Shown: positions 18,149 to 27,145 of the stretch, in pieces
Numbering within the stretch: the first letter of the stretch is position 1
Layout of the letters: each line of letters opens with the position of its first letter
Assembly (NCBI GenBank): GCA_963814905.1
Contig: CAWFEM010000014.1
Location: forward strand, 310,001-374,000
DNA: 64,000 nucleotides
Direction of reading: 5' to 3'
From: DASWJZ01 sp963814905
GTDB lineage: Bacteria > Pseudomonadota > Alphaproteobacteria > Rhizobiales > Afifellaceae
Notes under the pieces: model-generated
Told to the model about the DNA's origin: nothing
Databases searched by the model: none
Seen by the model: the letters and a program-made list of their open reading frames with translations, nothing else
Position numbers and translations under genes: made by a program

Positions 18149-18252
18149 GCCTGCGGCCATCCTTGGACCGCGCCTCCCTCCCCGCTTTAACGGCTGGCTA
18201 CTTTGTGGCTGTAGCTCGAGCATTCGTTAAGGTCGCCCCCAATTGCGTCGGA

Positions 18253-19395
18253 TCAGAGATCAAACGGGAAGATGAAGTTCGCCCAGCTGTAGAGGCGGAT
18301 ATTGATGCGCCGCAGGAGCTCGAACGCAGAGCTTCGACCGGGGTAGATCGCGATTGCTCCGTGCGCTCCGGCAGGCAGGAAAGCGTTCGGGTCGTCGAAC
18401 GATACCTGCACGGCGAACTTGCCTTGCAGCTTCGGCAGGATGAAGTCCGGCAGCCGGCCGGACGGCAGATATTGGCCCTGACCCGTCGCCCACCAGATCG
18501 CTTCCACCTTGCCGGGGTAGATCCTGCCGGGTTCGATATCCAGAGCGACGTCGACGGGCTGGCCGGGCTCTACGAACTTGATGTGCTCCTGGAAGAAGGC
18601 GCCGAGCATGTAGGGCGGGTTGTCGGTGACGAAGGCGGCAACGGCGCCGACGCGGAAATCGCCGACGACGAGGCCGGGCTGGGCCTGCTGGGACACGATG
18701 TAGCCGTCGGTCGGCGCAACGATCGTGGTCTGATCCAGATAGTACTGCGCCTGGGCCAGCTGCGCGCGCGCCTGCGCGACGCTGGTGTTGACCCCGTCGA
18801 TATTGTTGTCCTTTGCGAGCTGCGCCTTCTGAAGCGTGGCTTCCGCCGCGGAGACTGAAGCCGTATCGGCCTCCACCTCTGCGTTCCACTTGTCGACATC
18901 CTCCTGGCGCGCGCCGCCCTGGCCGGAAAGCTTGGTGAACCGGCTCTGTTGGGCCTTGGCGTAGGCGAGTTGCGCGTTCGCCTGGGTAAGCTGATCCTGC
19001 GCCGCCTGAACGTCGGTTTCGAGGATCTTCACGTTCTGCTCGGCCGAGGCAAGCTGGGCTTTGGCCTCGGCGAGCTTCTCTTCGTAGATCGTCGTGTCGA
19101 ACTTGTAGAGCGGCGTGCCCTTCTTGACGGGTTGGTTCGCCTCGACCAGCACCTCCTTCAAGAGAGTGGGTCCTTCGAGCCGAGGCACGATCTGGATGGT
19201 ATTGCGGATCAGATGCGCATCGATCGTGTAAGGCGCGTCGAAGCGCAGGCCGATCATGAAGATCAGCAGCAGATGGAAGCCGATCCAGAACGAGACCACG
19301 CCCCAAACGATACTGAACTTCAGCCATTTGAAGCGGAAGAAAACGAGGTAGACCGCCGCGACGTAGATGACCGTGATGGTGAGTGCCATTCCCAT
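18253..19395 (-). CDS. HlyD-family membrane fusion protein (YiaV/YibH type)
   Basis: A 380-residue periplasmic adaptor with two N-terminal membrane helices (about 3-20 and 28-50), a lipoyl-type strand (VLVEANQPVKKGTPLYKFD), a long alanine/glutamine-rich coiled coil (about 100-220) and the APTDGYIVSQQAQPGLVV return strand. Architecture and the adjacent DUF3302 gene match E. coli YiaV-YiaW and YibH-YibI. It would bridge the inner membrane to the NodT duct encoded next. No transporter ATPase, MFS or RND pump gene is linked. Confidence 0.9.
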   Translation of the reverse strand: MGMALTITVIYVAAVYLVFFRFKWLKFSIVWGVVSFWIGFHLLLIFMIGLRFDAPYTIDAHLIRNTIQIVPRLEGPTLLKEVLVEANQPVKKGTPLYKFDTTIYEEKLAEAKAQLASAEQNVKILETDVQAAQDQLTQANAQLAYAKAQQSRFTKLSGQGGARQEDVDKWNAEVEADTASVSAAEATLQKAQLAKDNNIDGVNTSVAQARAQLAQAQYYLDQTTIVAPTDGYIVSQQAQPGLVVGDFRVGAVAAFVTDNPPYMLGAFFQEHIKFVEPGQPVDVALDIEPGRIYPGKVEAIWWATGQGQYLPSGRLPDFILPKLQGKFAVQVSFDDPNAFLPAGAHGAIAIYPGRSSAFELLRRINIRLYSWANFIFPFDL

Positions 19396-19413
19396 CGCGT
19401 CAACTCATCCCGC

Positions 19414-19809
19414 TCAGGTCTTGGGGTCGGGGCCGCGCAGAGTTGTCGGCCGGTCGACCTCGACCTTCGCCCCTCTGCCGCCGGTGAGCCGCGCAATCTC
19501 TTCGTCGATCGCCTTTTCTTCCTCTTTGGGAAAGCGGCGGATGTCGATGGTCAGCGAATCGTGGAACGCCCAGATGAAGGCGTGAATCCACGGCACGACG
19601 GCGAGAGCTCCGGCCCATCCCATGATCTTGACGGTGTCGGCATGTGGATGCCGGCGTTGAATGGCGATCTTGCCCGGTAGCCCGAGGATCCAGATGATCA
19701 TCGCGAAGAACGTTACGACCGCAACCAGCAGGAAAACGAACATCAGGTAGGTGTAGCCGTCGATGGGACCGGGAATGAGACCGGCATCGGGGGAGACGTG
19801 CCTGATCAT
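19414..19809 (-). CDS. DUF3302 membrane protein (YiaW/YibI type)
   Basis: A 131-residue inner-membrane protein with two hydrophobic helices (about 18-42 and 65-85) and a charged C-terminal tail. IDGYTYLMFVFL at the start and AIQRRHPHADTVKIMGWAG between the helices are typical of DUF3302. In E. coli and relatives it is encoded directly before an HlyD-type protein, as here (18-base gap). Function unknown. A GGGGAGG lies about 12 bases before the ATG. Confidence 0.85.
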   Translation of the reverse strand: MIRHVSPDAGLIPGPIDGYTYLMFVFLLVAVVTFFAMIIWILGLPGKIAIQRRHPHADTVKIMGWAGALAVVPWIHAFIWAFHDSLTIDIRRFPKEEEKAIDEEIARLTGGRGAKVEVDRPTTLRGPDPKT

Positions 19810-20084
19810 CTGCGCGGTGCCTCCCCTCCGCCCTCTTCATCCGCCTTATACGGGCGCACTCAGGGTAGTTGATTCAGAAGGGGCAGGCAAAGCCTGAAAA
19901 GCTGCCGCAGGCCCACTCAACGCCGGGTGCGGGCTTACTCGCGCCCTTCCGACCGGTCCGGCGTTTGACGGCGCGTTTCGCTGTGTCTTCGCGCGCTCAA
20001 CGTCGCGGTTGCAATTGACATGCCGGCCCGGCGAAGCCCATCACGTTCCTCTCGGAATCACTCCCAGTGACGGAGGACGATCCG

Positions 20085-20243
20085 ATGATGACCGTGACTT
20101 ATGGGTTGCTCGCGGTGGCGAGCGTTCTCCTGTGGCGGCGCGCCCGCTGGGCATGGACCCTGGTATTGGCGGCGCTGATTCTCGGCATCGTGATCTTCGT
20201 GCAGGATGTCGATTTCTCGTCGAACCTCGGAATCCAGCTATGA
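20085..20243 (+). CDS. DUF5993-type 52-residue membrane protein
   Basis: A 52-residue protein with two short hydrophobic stretches (YGLLAVASVLLW and WTLVLAALILGIVIFV) separated by RRARWA. GGAGG lies eight bases before the ATG at 20085, and the stop overlaps the dsbB start as ATGA (20240-20243), so the two are translationally coupled. The size, topology, DVDFSSNLGIQL tail and dsbB neighbour fit the DUF5993 family (recognised from memory). Function unknown; a DsbB partner role is an inference from context. Confidence 0.85.
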   Translation: MMTVTYGLLAVASVLLWRRARWAWTLVLAALILGIVIFVQDVDFSSNLGIQL

Positions 20244-20848
20244 GCCGCGGCGAGGGGCTTTCGCCCGACCTTGCGCGCATTCTCAATTTCATCGGTCTGC
20301 TTGCGATGATCGGCGTCTTGCTCGGTGCCTACGTCTATCAGTTTTCGTATCGCGAGCTTCCCTGCACGCTTTGCCAGCTGCAGCGCGTCGCCATGCTGGC
20401 CGTTGCCGTCGGAGCGGCGATGAACGTGGTGCTCGGGCCCAATCCGCGTCACTACGGCGTCTGTCTCGTGTCGGCGGTATTCGGGATCGGCATTTCGATC
20501 CGGCAGTCGCTTCTGCACATCGACCCGTATTTCGACACCAAGACCGCCCTGCCCACTTTGTCGGGCACTTCGAACCCGCCCTTTGGCCAGCCCGTCATGG
20601 GCCTCCATCTCTATGTGTGGGGCGTGATCCTCTTCGCGGCGGTGATCCTGGTGGTCGGCGTCGTGCAGTTCTTCACCGGGCAGTTCAGGACGGCGGCGAA
20701 CGAGCCCGACCGGCTGCGCCGTCTCGCCAGTGTGGGTGTTGGAATTCTGGCGGTGCTCGCTGTCGTCGAGACGCTGACCACCTTCATGGAGTGTGGGTTC
20801 GTCGACTGCCCGAACGATGGCAGCTGGAATTGGTGGCTCTTCAGCTGA
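20240..20848 (+). CDS. DsbB-like disulfide bond formation protein
   Basis: A 202-residue quinone-linked oxidoreductase with four to five membrane helices. The first periplasmic loop keeps the DsbB signature PCTLCQLQRVAM (C42, C45). The second loop (about 91-122), where E. coli DsbB has its second pair, contains no cysteine. Instead C185 and C190 (MECGFVDCPND) lie after the last helix. It is coupled to the DUF5993 gene. Probably reoxidises a periplasmic thiol oxidase, but no dsbA is in the window. Confidence 0.88.
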   Translation: MSRGEGLSPDLARILNFIGLLAMIGVLLGAYVYQFSYRELPCTLCQLQRVAMLAVAVGAAMNVVLGPNPRHYGVCLVSAVFGIGISIRQSLLHIDPYFDTKTALPTLSGTSNPPFGQPVMGLHLYVWGVILFAAVILVVGVVQFFTGQFRTAANEPDRLRRLASVGVGILAVLAVVETLTTFMECGFVDCPNDGSWNWWLFS

Positions 20849-20884
20849 TCGGAAAATCGGAACCGCCGATAGCGCGAGACAGCC

Positions 20885-21196
20885 TTAGGCCGCCTGCACG
20901 CCGTCCGCCGCCGTCTGCTCCTCGCGCCAATCGCGCATCAGCGCGTGCAGCGTCGACTGGAAGCCCTTGCGGCAGGCGCGCTCGTATTCGGCGATGAACT
21001 GCTCCGGAAGCGTGTTCTCGCGCAGCCATTCCACCGCCTTGCGCATCTCGCCGGCGGCGACCGCCGTCATCTCGCGCATGAGCTGCCGGTCGCGGTCCGC
21101 CCGCTCGCCGGCAAGAACGAGAGCAGCGGCAAGCTCACGACCGAAGTCGTGGCCGCGCTCTTCAAGTTCGGTTCGCATTGCGATGACTGTGCTCAT
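20885..21196 (-). CDS. Hypothetical helical protein
   Basis: A 103-residue predicted soluble, largely alpha-helical protein with no membrane segment or recognised family. It is rich in E, R and A (ERADRDRQLMREMTAVAAGE and so on) and has one cysteine. ATG 21196 is chosen because AGAGG lies six bases upstream. A perfect hairpin CCCGGC-TTT-GCCGGG (21215-21229) sits just before it. It converges with dsbB (36-base gap). Confidence 0.6.
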   Translation of the reverse strand: MSTVIAMRTELEERGHDFGRELAAALVLAGERADRDRQLMREMTAVAAGEMRKAVEWLRENTLPEQFIAEYERACRKGFQSTLHALMRDWREEQTAADGVQAA

Positions 21197-21442
21197 CTGA
21201 CCCTCTGCCGAGTTCCCGGCTTTGCCGGGGATTAAACCACCTGGCGCAGACATCCGTTCCCGCGCCTTTCGATCGGAACGCTAGAACGCCAGTGTTTCAG
21301 CGCTGTTTCGCGCCTGCGGCAAAAACGTTTCGTCGGCTTCCGGGGTATCGGCCCGGCCCGCCCCTAGGAACCTTTCCGGCGGCCTCCTATGATCGCGGGC
21401 AGCAACTTCCCCAAGTGCCGAGAGCACCGACGCGACCCCAAG

Positions 21443-22516
21443 ATGAAGAGCCGCGAAATGAACGCACCGCATATGGCGACGATGGCTGTCGGCGATGCCG
21501 CCGAGCCCTTCATTCTCCCCTTTGCCGGGACCCTGCCTGAATTCGCCACGCCGCCCGCATATTGCGGGCCGGGCGCCGCCGTGCTGGGCCGCGCCACGAT
21601 CGGCCGCAATGCGCGCCTCGGCACCTCATCCGTGATCCGCGCCGACGGTCACTTCGTGAAGGTCGGCGACGATTTCGCGCTCGGTGCCCGCTCCACCGTC
21701 CATATCGTCCACGACGAAATTCCCGCAATCGTCGGCAACCGGGTGGCGGTGGGCGAGAACGCGGTGGTGCACGCCTGCACGCTCGGTGACGACATCGTGG
21801 TTGAGGACGGCGCCGTGGTCCTCGACGGCTCGGTGGTGGCGGACCGCGTGGTGATCGATGCGGATGCGATCGTCTTTCCGCGCTCCACGCTTGAGAGCGG
21901 CAAGCTCTACGCCGGCATGCCGGCGCGGCCGGTGCGCGATCTCCGCCCCGGCGAGATCGAGGAGCGCACCGCGCGCCTCCACCGCATGCCGAGCGCCGCG
22001 GAAGCACCTGCCCCCGCGCTTGCGGAGGGCGACATCCACCCAAGCGTCTTCGTGGCGCGGACGGCGCGGCTTAAGGGCCGCATCGTCGCGGCCAAGGATT
22101 CCAGCATCTGGTTCGGCTGCGAGTTCGACGCCAATGGCGGCGAGATCGTCATCGGCGAGGGCACCAATATCCAGGACAATACGGTGATCCGCTGCCGGCC
22201 GGGCGAGCGTTTCGTGGTCGGCTCCAACTGCACCATCGGCCACAACGTGACGTTCGGCGACTGCACGATCGGCGCGCGCTCGCTGATCGGTATCGGCAGC
22301 GTGGTTGCCGACGGGACCGTGATCGGCGACGACGTGTTCCTCGCCGGCGGAGCGCATACGACGCCGGGCCAGGCGCTTGAGGCCGGCTATCTCTGGGGCA
22401 AGCGGCCGGCCGTGAAGATGGCGCCGCTCGACCAGGCGAAGCGCGATCTGATCGCGCTCATCGTCGAGCAATATTGCGGTTATGCCCGCTCCTTCGCCGA
22501 GGCGCAGCGACGCTGA
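21443..22516 (+). CDS. Tandem gamma-carbonic-anhydrase-like hexapeptide-repeat protein
   Basis: A 357-residue protein made of two left-handed beta-helix (LbH) domains of the gamma-carbonic anhydrase/YrdA type, about 40-165 and 195-350. Single-domain relatives are near 175 residues. Domain 1 keeps histidines at the Cam H81 and H122 places (H87, H110) but has E105 where H117 belongs. Domain 2 has R250 and G272 in place of the first two but keeps H267 at the H117 place. A full metal site could thus form only between the two halves. Start uncertain: ATG 21443 or 21458 (AGAG upstream). pncB follows by four bases. Confidence 0.85.
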   Translation: MKSREMNAPHMATMAVGDAAEPFILPFAGTLPEFATPPAYCGPGAAVLGRATIGRNARLGTSSVIRADGHFVKVGDDFALGARSTVHIVHDEIPAIVGNRVAVGENAVVHACTLGDDIVVEDGAVVLDGSVVADRVVIDADAIVFPRSTLESGKLYAGMPARPVRDLRPGEIEERTARLHRMPSAAEAPAPALAEGDIHPSVFVARTARLKGRIVAAKDSSIWFGCEFDANGGEIVIGEGTNIQDNTVIRCRPGERFVVGSNCTIGHNVTFGDCTIGARSLIGIGSVVADGTVIGDDVFLAGGAHTTPGQALEAGYLWGKRPAVKMAPLDQAKRDLIALIVEQYCGYARSFAEAQRR

Positions 22517-22520
22517 GCCG

Positions 22521-23900
22521 ATGCAGGATCCGGGGGGCAGGAACGGTGGGCTTTCGGAGCGCGTGCGGAGCCTCGGGCTCTTCACCGACCTCTACGAACT
22601 CACCATGCTGCGCGCCTATCACGCGCTCGGACTTGAGCAGCAGGCCGTCTTCAGCCTCTTCGTTCGCCGCCTGCCGAAAGGCAGGAACTACCTCGTTGCC
22701 TGCGGCCTCGACGATTTCCTGGAGGAGCTTGAGGCGCTCCGCTTCGAGCCCGGCGACATCGCCTATCTCCGCGAGAAGGGGTTTCCCGACAATTTCCTCG
22801 ACTGGCTGACGCGCTTCCGCTTCTCAGGCGACGTCCACGCGCTGCCGGAAGGCACGCCCTTCTTCGCCAACGAGCCGATCCTGGAGATCGTCGCGCCGAT
22901 CGGCGAGGCGCAGGTGATTGAGACGCTGGCGATCAACCAGATCGGGTTCCCGACCTTGATCGCCTCAAAGGCGGCGCGCGTGGTCGCCGCCGCCTCCGGC
23001 CGCGCCGTGATCGACTTCGGCAGCCGCCGCGCGCACGGCATCGACGCGGCGATCAAGGCGGCGCGCGCCGCCTATGTCGCCGGCGCCGTCTCCACCTCGA
23101 ACGTGCTCGCCGGGCGCCTCTACGGCATCCCGATCGCCGGCACGATGGCGCATGCCTTCGTGCAGGCCTTCGATGATGAGATGGAAGCCTTCCGCGCCTT
23201 CGCGAGCGTCTATCCGGAAACCGTGCTTCTGGTCGATACCTACGACACGCTGGAAGGCGTGAAGAAGGTGATTGCGCTCGCTCGCGAGCTTGGCGACGCG
23301 TTCAAGGTGCGCGCCGTGCGTCTCGATTCCGGCGACATCTCCGCGCTTGCGAAGGAGGTGCGCGCGCTCCTCGACGGCGCGGGCTTGAACCGGGTTGGGA
23401 TATTTGCAAGCGGCGGGCTCGACGAGGCGAGGATCGCCGCGCTCCTCTCCGCCGATGCTCCGATCGACGGCTTCGGCGTCGGCACCGATCTCGTCGTCTC
23501 CGCCGACGCCCCCTCCCTCGATATCGTCTACAAGCTCACCGAATATGCCGGCGAAGGGCGGATCAAGCTTTCCTCGGGCAAGCGCACGCTTCCCGGCGAG
23601 AAGCAGGTCTTCCGCGTGTTCGACGGCGGAACTGCTGCGGGCGACACGATCGCGCGCGCCGACGAGGCGCTACCCGGCACGGCCCTGCTGCGCCCGGTCA
23701 TGCGGGCCGGCCGGCGGCTCGAAAAGCCGGAGAGCGTTGCCGCCATCCGCGCGCGCGCCTTGCACGCGATCGCGAGCCTGCCCCCCGCCTTGCGGGGTCT
23801 CGATGAGGCGGCGCCCTACCCGGTCGAGGTCAGCCCGGCGCTGACGCTGTTGGAAGAACGCGTGCGCAAGCGCCTCCGCGCGCTTCAGGAAAAGGCCTGA
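22521..23900 (+). CDS. pncB: Nicotinate phosphoribosyltransferase
   Basis: A 459-residue NAPRTase making nicotinate mononucleotide in NAD salvage. It shows the family start LFTDLYELTMLRAYH, FVRRLPKGRNYLVACG, IDFGSRRAHG, STSNVLAGRLYGIPIAGTMAH (two motifs, each short) and LDSGDI, plus YKLTEYAG near the end. The ATG 22521 lies four bases after the tandem LbH gene stop. Its 3' end overlaps the convergent gcdH gene by 16 bases. Confidence 0.94.
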   Translation: MQDPGGRNGGLSERVRSLGLFTDLYELTMLRAYHALGLEQQAVFSLFVRRLPKGRNYLVACGLDDFLEELEALRFEPGDIAYLREKGFPDNFLDWLTRFRFSGDVHALPEGTPFFANEPILEIVAPIGEAQVIETLAINQIGFPTLIASKAARVVAAASGRAVIDFGSRRAHGIDAAIKAARAAYVAGAVSTSNVLAGRLYGIPIAGTMAHAFVQAFDDEMEAFRAFASVYPETVLLVDTYDTLEGVKKVIALARELGDAFKVRAVRLDSGDISALAKEVRALLDGAGLNRVGIFASGGLDEARIAALLSADAPIDGFGVGTDLVVSADAPSLDIVYKLTEYAGEGRIKLSSGKRTLPGEKQVFRVFDGGTAAGDTIARADEALPGTALLRPVMRAGRRLEKPESVAAIRARALHAIASLPPALRGLDEAAPYPVEVSPALTLLEERVRKRLRALQEKA

Positions 23901-25111
23901 ATTCCCGTTTGTGCGCGGCCGAGGATTAGGGCGTGCATGTCGTGCGTGCCCTCATAGGTGTTCACGGTCTCCAAATTCTGCAGATGGCGCATGACGTGGA
24001 ACTCTTCGTGGATGCCGTTCGCGCCGTGCATGTCGCGCGCGGCCCGGGCGATATCGAGCGCCTTGCCGCAATTGTTCCGCTTCATCAGCGACACCGCTTC
24101 CGGCGCGGCCTCGCCTGCGTCCATCAGGCGGCCGAGGCGGAGCGCGCCTGAAAGGCCGAGCGCGATCTCCGTCTGCATGTCGGCGAGCTTCTTCTGGATG
24201 AGCTGGTTCGCCGCGAGCGGGCGGCCGAACTGTTTCCGGTCGAGCGCATATTGGCGCGCGCGGTGCCAGCAATCCTCCGCCGCGCCCATAGTTCCCCAGG
24301 CGATGCCGTAGCGCGCGCGGTTCAAGCACCCAAACGGTCCCTTCAGCCCGGCGACGTTGGGCAGAAGTGCCGCTTCCGGAACCTCTACCCCGTCCATGAC
24401 GACCTCGCCGGTGACGGAGGCGCGCAGCGAGAGCTTGCCGGCGATCTTGGGCGCGGAAAGCCCCTTCATCCCCTTCTCCAGGACGAAGCCGCGGATTTCG
24501 GCCTTTCCGCCCGCGCCCGCAAGCTTCGCCCAGACCACGAAGACGTCGGCGATCGGTGCGTTGGAGATCCAGGTCTTCGTTCCGGTCAGCCGGTAGCCGC
24601 CGTCGATGCGCTCCGCGCGCGTCGTCATGCGGCTCGGGTCGGAGCCGGCATCGGGCTCCGTCAGGCCGAAGCAGCCGATCCACTCGCCGGCCGCCAGCTT
24701 CGGCAGGTATTTCTGCCGCTGCGTGTCGTCGCCATAGGCCCAGATCGGATACATGACGAGCGAGGACTGGACGGAGAGCATGGAGCGGTAGCCGGAATCG
24801 ACGCGCTCCACTTCGCGCGCGACGAGCCCGTAAGCGACGTAGCTCGCGCCGGCCGCCCCGTATTCCGCGGGCAGCGTCACGCCGAGGAGCCCCAGCGCGC
24901 CCATCTCGGCAAAAAGCGCCGGTTCCACCGTCTCCTCGCGATAGGCGGCGATGACGCGTGGCGCGAGCTTCTCCTGCGCATAGGCGCGCGCCGTCTCGCG
25001 GATCATCCGCTCTTCCTCGGTGAGCTCGGAGTCGAGGAGGAGGGGGTCGTCCCACTGAAACGTCGGCTTTTCAGGCGTTTTTGCCCCGGCGCGCTGTTCC
25101 GCCTGGCTCAT
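23885..25111 (-). CDS. gcdH: Glutaryl-CoA dehydrogenase-type acyl-CoA dehydrogenase
   Basis: A 408-residue FAD enzyme. WIGCFGLTEPDAGSDPSRM and TKTWISNAP are acyl-CoA dehydrogenase signatures. The catalytic glutamate lies in TYEGTHDMHALILGRAQTG, as in glutaryl-CoA dehydrogenase, which converts glutaryl-CoA to crotonyl-CoA in lysine/tryptophan breakdown. GGAGGAAA precedes the ATG at 25111. Divergent from the GAF-GGDEF-EAL gene, with about 200 bases between the starts. Confidence 0.92.
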   Translation of the reverse strand: MSQAEQRAGAKTPEKPTFQWDDPLLLDSELTEEERMIRETARAYAQEKLAPRVIAAYREETVEPALFAEMGALGLLGVTLPAEYGAAGASYVAYGLVAREVERVDSGYRSMLSVQSSLVMYPIWAYGDDTQRQKYLPKLAAGEWIGCFGLTEPDAGSDPSRMTTRAERIDGGYRLTGTKTWISNAPIADVFVVWAKLAGAGGKAEIRGFVLEKGMKGLSAPKIAGKLSLRASVTGEVVMDGVEVPEAALLPNVAGLKGPFGCLNRARYGIAWGTMGAAEDCWHRARQYALDRKQFGRPLAANQLIQKKLADMQTEIALGLSGALRLGRLMDAGEAAPEAVSLMKRNNCGKALDIARAARDMHGANGIHEEFHVMRHLQNLETVNTYEGTHDMHALILGRAQTGIQAFS

Positions 25112-25312
25112 TGCGCTTTCCTCCAAAGAAGCGATGAAGCTTAACGATCCGCCATCGCGGAATGAAGGGCGATGCAATGCGTTCACCCCAAATCATTCCA
25201 GCAACATGAAGCATGCAACTTATGGCATTTACCGAATGTTATCGCCGGTCGCCCGAACGTCCGGCCTACGTGCGGCGGCAGAAACCCAAATGGGCGATTA
25301 GCAACGAGAATC

Positions 25313-27145
25313 ATGCATCGACCGCCTCCCCACCCGATGGACGAGGACGAGCGCCTCGCGGCGCTGCGCCGCTATCGCATACTCGACACCGATCCGGAGC
25401 CGCAATTCGACCGCATCGCGGAGATCGCGCGGCGGCAGTTCAACGCTCCGATCGGGCTTGTCGCCTTCATGGATTCCGACCGTAATTTCCTGAAGGCGCG
25501 GGGCGACTTGCCGATTTCGGAATCGCCGCGCGATGTCTCCTTCTGCGGCCACACCATCCTCGACGATGACGTGCTGGTCGTCGAAGACACGACGGCCGAT
25601 CCGCGCTTCGCCAAAAACCCGCTGGTGGAATCCGAACCGCGGCTGCGCTTCTATGCCGGCGCGCCGCTGATCACGCCGTCGGGCCACCGCATCGGCACGG
25701 TCTGCATCTTCGACGTGAAGCCGCGCCACGATTTCGGCGAAGCGGAGAAGAGGAAGCTTAAGGACCTTGCCGGGATCGTCACCGATCACCTGGAGATGCG
25801 GCTGATCGTCGGCAACGTGCATGACGAGATCGAGACGCGGCGGCAGGCGGAGGCGAGAGCGCTGGAGCTTGCCTATAAGGACCCGCTGACGGGGCTTGCC
25901 AACCGCGCTTCGCTGCTCAAGGTCATCGCGGAAGGCACGCCCTTCCCGGTCACCGGCGTGCTCGGCGCGCTTCACGCCGACGTCGATCTCTTCAAGGTGG
26001 TGAACAACTCGCTTGGCCATGGCGTCGGCGACGAACTCTTGCGGCGGCTTGGCGAGATCGTTGCTCGCATCGCCGGCGACGGCGCCTTCGTGGCGCGCTC
26101 CAGCGGCGACGAGTTCATCGTGCTCATGAATCGCGAGAGCCGCGAAGAGATCATGGAAACCGCGCACCGGATGATCGAAGCGACCAAGGAGCCTCAGGTC
26201 TTCGAGGGGCACCACGTCGCGAGCGGTGTCTCCATCGGTATCGCCTTCGCCGACGGACCGAACCCATCCGTGGAGGCGACCCTCCTGGACGCCGACATCG
26301 CGCTGGAAGAGGCGAAGCGGCGCGGCCGCCGACGCGCCGTCGGCTTCACCGCCACGCTTGCCGACACGGCCAAACGCCGCCGCCGCCTGGAACGGGACAT
26401 GGCCGCGGCGCTGAAGGCGAACGAGATCGTCATCCACTATCAGCCGATTCATCGCGGCGGCGACGGCGTGATGAACGGAGCGGAGGCGCTTGCCCGCTGG
26501 CGGCATCCGGAGCTCGGCTGGGTCAGTCCGGTGGAATTCATCACGGCCGCGGAGAAGACCGGCCAGATCATCGAGCTCGGCGAGCACATCCTGAGAACCG
26601 CCCTCAGCGACGCGCGCGATTGGCATGGCCTCTACGTCTCGGTGAACCTGTCGCCGGTGCAGTTCCGTCTCGCCGACCTGCCCTCGCAGATAAGCGGCAT
26701 CCTTGCCGAAGTGGGCTTTCCCGCCGAGCGCCTGCAGCTTGAAGTGACGGAGGGCGTGCTCCTCGACGATCTCGACGTCGCGCGCGACCAGATCGAAGCG
26801 CTGCGCGGGCTCGGCATCCGCGTCGCGCTCGACGATTTCGGCACCGGCTATTCAAGCCTCAGCTATCTGCGCTCGCTTCCCTTCGACAAGGTCAAGATCG
26901 ACCGCTCCTTCGTGCACGGCCTCGACACGGATTCCACCAAGCGCGCCATCGTGCAGCTCATCGTGGGGCTGGCGCACGAGCTCGGTATGCGCACCACCGC
27001 GGAAGGCGTGGAGACGGAGGCGGAGGTGGTGCTGCTGGGCGCAACCGGCTGCAACTCCTTCCAGGGCTACTATTTCGGCAAGCCGATGCCGGCCGCCGAG
27101 CTTGCAGCGCGCCTCTTCCCAGCGCCCCGCGCCGCCGCGGGATAG
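25313..27145 (+). CDS. GAF-GGDEF-EAL c-di-GMP signalling protein
   Basis: A 610-residue soluble protein: GAF sensor (about 20-165), GGDEF (about 185-345) and EAL (about 360-600). The cyclase motif is SGDEF with no RxxD I-site before it. The EAL half is complete (EALARW, VNLSP, EVTEG, DDFGTG, VKIDRSF, AEGVE), so phosphodiesterase activity is the safer prediction. The GAF region resembles those found ahead of such outputs (DPRFAKNPLV, RFYAGAPLI). ATG 25313 or 25337 could be the start; the upstream part is not conserved-looking. Confidence 0.92.
   Translation: MHRPPPHPMDEDERLAALRRYRILDTDPEPQFDRIAEIARRQFNAPIGLVAFMDSDRNFLKARGDLPISESPRDVSFCGHTILDDDVLVVEDTTADPRFAKNPLVESEPRLRFYAGAPLITPSGHRIGTVCIFDVKPRHDFGEAEKRKLKDLAGIVTDHLEMRLIVGNVHDEIETRRQAEARALELAYKDPLTGLANRASLLKVIAEGTPFPVTGVLGALHADVDLFKVVNNSLGHGVGDELLRRLGEIVARIAGDGAFVARSSGDEFIVLMNRESREEIMETAHRMIEATKEPQVFEGHHVASGVSIGIAFADGPNPSVEATLLDADIALEEAKRRGRRRAVGFTATLADTAKRRRRLERDMAAALKANEIVIHYQPIHRGGDGVMNGAEALARWRHPELGWVSPVEFITAAEKTGQIIELGEHILRTALSDARDWHGLYVSVNLSPVQFRLADLPSQISGILAEVGFPAERLQLEVTEGVLLDDLDVARDQIEALRGLGIRVALDDFGTGYSSLSYLRSLPFDKVKIDRSFVHGLDTDSTKRAIVQLIVGLAHELGMRTTAEGVETEAEVVLLGATGCNSFQGYYFGKPMPAAELAARLFPAPRAAAG

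Noticed and set aside
11486..20000. Integrative element with attachment sites at tRNA-Ser
   Set aside because: No integrase, no direct repeat of the tRNA 3' end and no mobility gene was found by eye; kept only as a weak island suggestion.
21211..21230. Hairpin CCCGGC-TTT-GCCGGG as an intrinsic terminator
   Set aside because: No T-run follows on either strand and it lies in the leader of the 20885-21196 gene, not at a gene end.
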